Origin: Microbispora amethystogenes | GTDB lineage: Bacteria; Actinomycetota; Actinomycetes; Streptosporangiales; Streptosporangiaceae | DNA length: 64,000 nt | Direction: 5' to 3' | Assembly: GCF_016863015.1 (NCBI RefSeq) | Contig: NZ_BOOB01000030.1 | Span: forward strand, 103,524-167,523 | Shown: positions 61,498 to 64,000 of the stretch, in pieces | How the letters are laid out: each line of letters starts with the position of its first letter | Position numbering within the stretch: position 1 is the first letter of the stretch | Notes under the pieces: generated by a model | What the model was told of the DNA's origin: nothing | The model's database searches: none | What the model saw: the letters and a program-made list of their open reading frames with translations, nothing else | Program-made: the position numbers and the translations under genes

Positions 61498-64000
61498 CTC
61501 GCCACCTCCTGCTTGGCCTGGGCCGCCGCCAGGCCGTTCACGATCACTCCCGCGAGCGCGACGTACGCCCTGCGGCCGCCTGTCCGGAGATGGGTGATGT
61601 CGACCGGGCCCGGCCGTCCGGGCGCCAGCTCGTCCTCCCAGGGGATGCGGACGATCGCCCGGCACCTGCCGCTGGCGACCGCCTCCGCCTGCTCCACGTC
61701 GGGGAGGCTGCGGCGGCTCACTCCGTTGATCACCATGACCGCCCGCCGCCGCAGGTCGGAGCAGCCGTGGCCGTCGAGCCACTCGTACGTCATCGCGACC
61801 GCCTCGGAGGCGTCCTCGCTCGCGGGGGCGACCAGCACGAGCTGGTCGGCGTACGGCAGGAGGCGGGCGGCCAGCGCGGCCGCGGGGTCGATGACGGTCA
61901 GGCGATAGTGCCGGTCGAGCGCGGCGAGCGTCCGGCGCCAGTCGGCCAGGAACGCGCGTTCCGCGAGGCGCTGGGTCACCCGGTCGTCGGTGTCCGCTCC
62001 GACGACCTCCAGGCCCGACTCGCAGCGCGTCGTGTAGGACCGCATGCCGAGGTAGCCACTCACCTCCTCGGAGCCCTCCAGCAGCGAGCTCAGCGTCTCC
62101 GGCGACTCGGCGGCGATCCTCGTCGTCAGCGTGCCCTCGCCGGTGTTCGCGTCGAGCGCGAGCACCCGGTCGTCTCGGTATCGGGCCAGCGTGTGGCCCA
62201 GCATTAAGGCCGTGGTCGTCTGCCCGGCGCCGCCCGTGCAGCCGAGCACCATGATCCGCCTGCTGGTGGTCAGCGGGACGCGGGCGCGCGCCTCGTCGAC
62301 CTCCATGCCGTCCGTACGGCTGCCGCCCACGACCACCTGCGCCAGGCGCCGCCAGCCGCCGGAGGGGTCGCGGCCCACCACCGCCTCGACTCGGCGCAGC
62401 CGCGGCGGCTCCTCGTGCCCCGGCCGGCCGGTCGCGGGCCTGGCGGCGGGCAGCGCGGGCCGAGCACCGGACGAGGCCGCGTGGCGGGGCCCTCCCGGGA
62501 CCGTCCGGATCGGCACCCCGGCGGGACCCGCCGGAGGCGTGACGTTCCCCTTGCCCGCCGGACCGGGCGATCCCGGGCCGAAGCCGTACGACCCCTCCCG
62601 GTGACCGGCACCGGGCTGCGCGTCATCGGGTTGCGTGTCACCGGGCTGGGCACTGGGCGGCTGCGGCTCGGAGCGGTGCGCGGCGGAGGGCTGCGAGTAG
62701 GGCGGCCTGATCCTGATCGGCTGCGCGGCCGGGGCGGACACTTCACCGGCCCGCTCCGCGCCCACGCCAGCGTCGGTGTTTTCGTCGGCGTCGGCGTCGG
62801 CGTTTTCGTTGGCGTTTTCGTTGGCGTTGGTGTTTTCGTTGGCGTTGGTGTCGGCGCTGGCCTCCGAGGGACCGGCAGCCGCTGTCAGGCCGGTCCGGAC
62901 CGGCCCGATGACCGTCACGTCCGCAGCCTCAGCGCTCTCCGGGACGTCACCGGTGTCTCTGATGTCGCCGGCGTCCGCGATGTCCGCAGGCTGATCGGGC
63001 GAGGTATGGGCCTGGGCCATCGCGGGGAGCGCCTCTCCCCACACGCCGCCCTGCTCACGGGGTCGCACCAGCCGAGGCGGCCGCCCCCTGCGGTGCTGCG
63101 CGAGGACATCCGCGTCGTCCCGCCGCGCAGGGGCTTCGCTCCTCCCAGCACCCTCGCCCCGCTCACCCTGGCCCCGCTCACCGTGATCCCGCTCGTCGTC
63201 CTCTGCCCGCCTGGGCAGCTGCCGAGTGGAAGCGCCGGGAGCGGAGCTGGCTTGGGGAGCGGCGGGCTCGGAGGCAGCGGACTCAGCGCTGGCAGGTCGA
63301 GGGGCGATGGGCTCGCTCGCAGCGGGTTCCGAGGCACCCGGCCTGGCGTCGGCCGGCTCGGCCGCCAGCTCGGCGTCGGCTTGCTCGGCGTCGGCGGCCT
63401 CGGATGCGGTGGAGGTTCCCGGGGTGGTGGAGGTTCTCGGGGCGGCGGAGGTTCCCGGGGCGGCGGTGGGGATTGTCTGGTCGGTGGGGGCGGCGGAGTG
63501 CCGGTCTCCCGCGTTGTCGCCCGGCGCGGTCGCCTCCTGTCGCGCGGCCTCGTCGCGGTCGGAATCCGCCCTTGGAGTAACTTCCTGGACGGCTTCCTGA
63601 GCGGTTTCCTGGGCGGATTCTGCGGCGGTTTCCGGAACGACCGGTGCGGCCGGGAGGTCCGCGGCCCGCTCGTCATCCGATTCGCGCCGGCCCGGGGTTG
63701 AGAAATCCGGGTCGGCGGGCCGTACGGCGCGGGGTTCGGAGGACGCGGCGAGCCTGCGCAGGCGGCGCAGCGTCTCTGTGCCGATGGGCGGCACGGGGTG
63801 GGACTCGGAGTGGGACTCGGAGTGGGACTCGGAGTGGGACTTCTCGGAACGCGGCTCCGACTGGGCCTGCGGGTGGGACTGCCTAGCGGCTGCGGGGCTC
63901 GCGCCGGGCGCCTGCCTGTCCAAGCCCCGGTCCTGCGACTCCGCGTTGTGGGCCGTGCCGTCGTCGGCCGTGCTGCTGTGAACCGTGCTGCTGTAGTCCG
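61494..64000 (-). CDS. ParA/MinD-like protein with long disordered N-terminus; Walker lysines missing (partial)
   Basis: The frame is open to the window edge, so the true start may lie beyond it; TTG 63923 is the first start codon inside (809 residues). The first 540 residues are disordered and repetitive (SHSESHSESHSE, NANENTNANENANEN). The last 260 form a ParA/MinD-like domain (SRRIMVLGCTGGAGQTTTAL, VLALDANTGEGTLTTRIA, YRLTVIDPAAALAARLL, VMVINGVSRRS). The P-loop reads TGGAGQTT (563-570), where KGGxGKT is expected: both lysines are missing, so ATP hydrolysis is doubtful. First gene of the secretion-like operon inside the window. Confidence 0.8.
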   Translation of the reverse strand, partial: DYSSTVHSSTADDGTAHNAESQDRGLDRQAPGASPAAARQSHPQAQSEPRSEKSHSESHSESHSESHPVPPIGTETLRRLRRLAASSEPRAVRPADPDFSTPGRRESDDERAADLPAAPVVPETAAESAQETAQEAVQEVTPRADSDRDEAARQEATAPGDNAGDRHSAAPTDQTIPTAAPGTSAAPRTSTTPGTSTASEAADAEQADAELAAEPADARPGASEPAASEPIAPRPASAESAASEPAAPQASSAPGASTRQLPRRAEDDERDHGERGQGERGEGAGRSEAPARRDDADVLAQHRRGRPPRLVRPREQGGVWGEALPAMAQAHTSPDQPADIADAGDIRDTGDVPESAEAADVTVIGPVRTGLTAAAGPSEASADTNANENTNANENANENADADADENTDAGVGAERAGEVSAPAAQPIRIRPPYSQPSAAHRSEPQPPSAQPGDTQPDDAQPGAGHREGSYGFGPGSPGPAGKGNVTPPAGPAGVPIRTVPGGPRHAASSGARPALPAARPATGRPGHEEPPRLRRVEAVVGRDPSGGWRRLAQVVVGGSRTDGMEVDEARARVPLTTSRRIMVLGCTGGAGQTTTALMLGHTLARYRDDRVLALDANTGEGTLTTRIAAESPETLSSLLEGSEEVSGYLGMRSYTTRCESGLEVVGADTDDRVTQRLAERAFLADWRRTLAALDRHYRLTVIDPAAALAARLLPYADQLVLVAPASEDASEAVAMTYEWLDGHGCSDLRRRAVMVINGVSRRSLPDVEQAEAVASGRCRAIVRIPWEDELAPGRPGPVDITHLRTGGRRAYVALAGVIVNGLAAAQAKQEVAR
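62780..62850 (-). repeat. Coding repeat of Asn/Glu/Ala units in the ParA-like gene
   Basis: Short units built on GCCAACGAAAAC code for NANEN/ANENT stretches. They lie in the disordered part of the protein. Confidence 0.75.
63798..63840 (-). repeat. 12-bp coding tandem repeat in the ParA-like gene
   Basis: GTGGGACTCGGA (plus strand) occurs three times exactly and once in part, coding SHSE units on the minus strand. Confidence 0.85.

Overview
This is a 64 kb chromosomal window from a high-GC actinobacterium. The GC-rich third positions, frequent GTG starts, mycothiol deacetylase gene (mshB), DUF222-HNH gene and actinobacterial gene order all fit the Streptosporangiales, most likely Streptosporangiaceae; that family assignment is an inference. 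I see no rRNA, no tRNA, no CRISPR array and no complete insertion sequence.

Layout. (1) 0.1-6.9 kb: a conserved envelope-stress block with an MgtE-N/CBS protein, a DUF1003 protein, Mrp, TatB, HtrA, and an ECF sigma factor (SigE type) that reads straight into its zinc anti-sigma factor across a run of eight C, with an O-methyltransferase divergent from it. (2) 6.9-16.9 kb: PepA, a DUF3117 protein, a PaaX-type regulator, Tag, a small membrane protein, two LOG-family proteins, and lysine/diaminopimelate genes (dapE, dapC) with a ferredoxin. (3) 17-19 kb: an orphan solute-binding lipoprotein and a methyltransferase. (4) 19.1-24.8 kb: a three-gene cassette in which two divergent paralogues, one carrying a sigma-region-4-like helix-turn-helix, flank an SF1 helicase whose N-terminus looks like a RelE/ParE fold. 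This is my best candidate for an undescribed system. (5) 24.9-29 kb: a cysteinyl-tRNA-synthetase-like protein without its ATP-binding motifs, then a repeat-rich intergenic stretch and a DUF222-HNH protein swollen by repeats. (6) 29-34.7 kb: RraA, an MBL-fold hydrolase, an HExxH membrane protein, mshB with its DUF6113 partner, and an S9 peptidase. (7) 34.7-41 kb: a heterodimeric ABC exporter with complementary degenerate ATP sites, two STAS proteins, an XRE regulator and a sensor-less histidine kinase. (8) 41-53 kb: two different succinate dehydrogenase/fumarate reductase operons pointing away from each other, separated by a LysR regulator with two perfect dyad sites and a three-gene REC-PP2C / CHASE3-type kinase / response-regulator operon. 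(9) 53-64 kb: a leftward, translationally coupled type-IV-secretion-like operon (ParA-like protein, a 30-codon ORF, VirB4-like ATPase, VirB6/TrbL-like membrane protein, small membrane protein, lytic transglycosylase-NlpC/P60 enzyme, NUDIX) without a visible relaxase.

How the genes may work together. Region 1 is a sense-and-repair circuit for the envelope: sigma, anti-sigma, periplasmic protease and Tat export. Region 8 is a respiratory module in which the LysR protein probably controls at least the sdhCAB operon it faces. Region 9 is probably a cell-wall-crossing secretion machine. Most coding overlaps are GTGA or ATGA, so translational coupling is common here. Positions come from hand reading; starts are chosen by ribosome-binding-site spacing and family alignment, and several remain uncertain.
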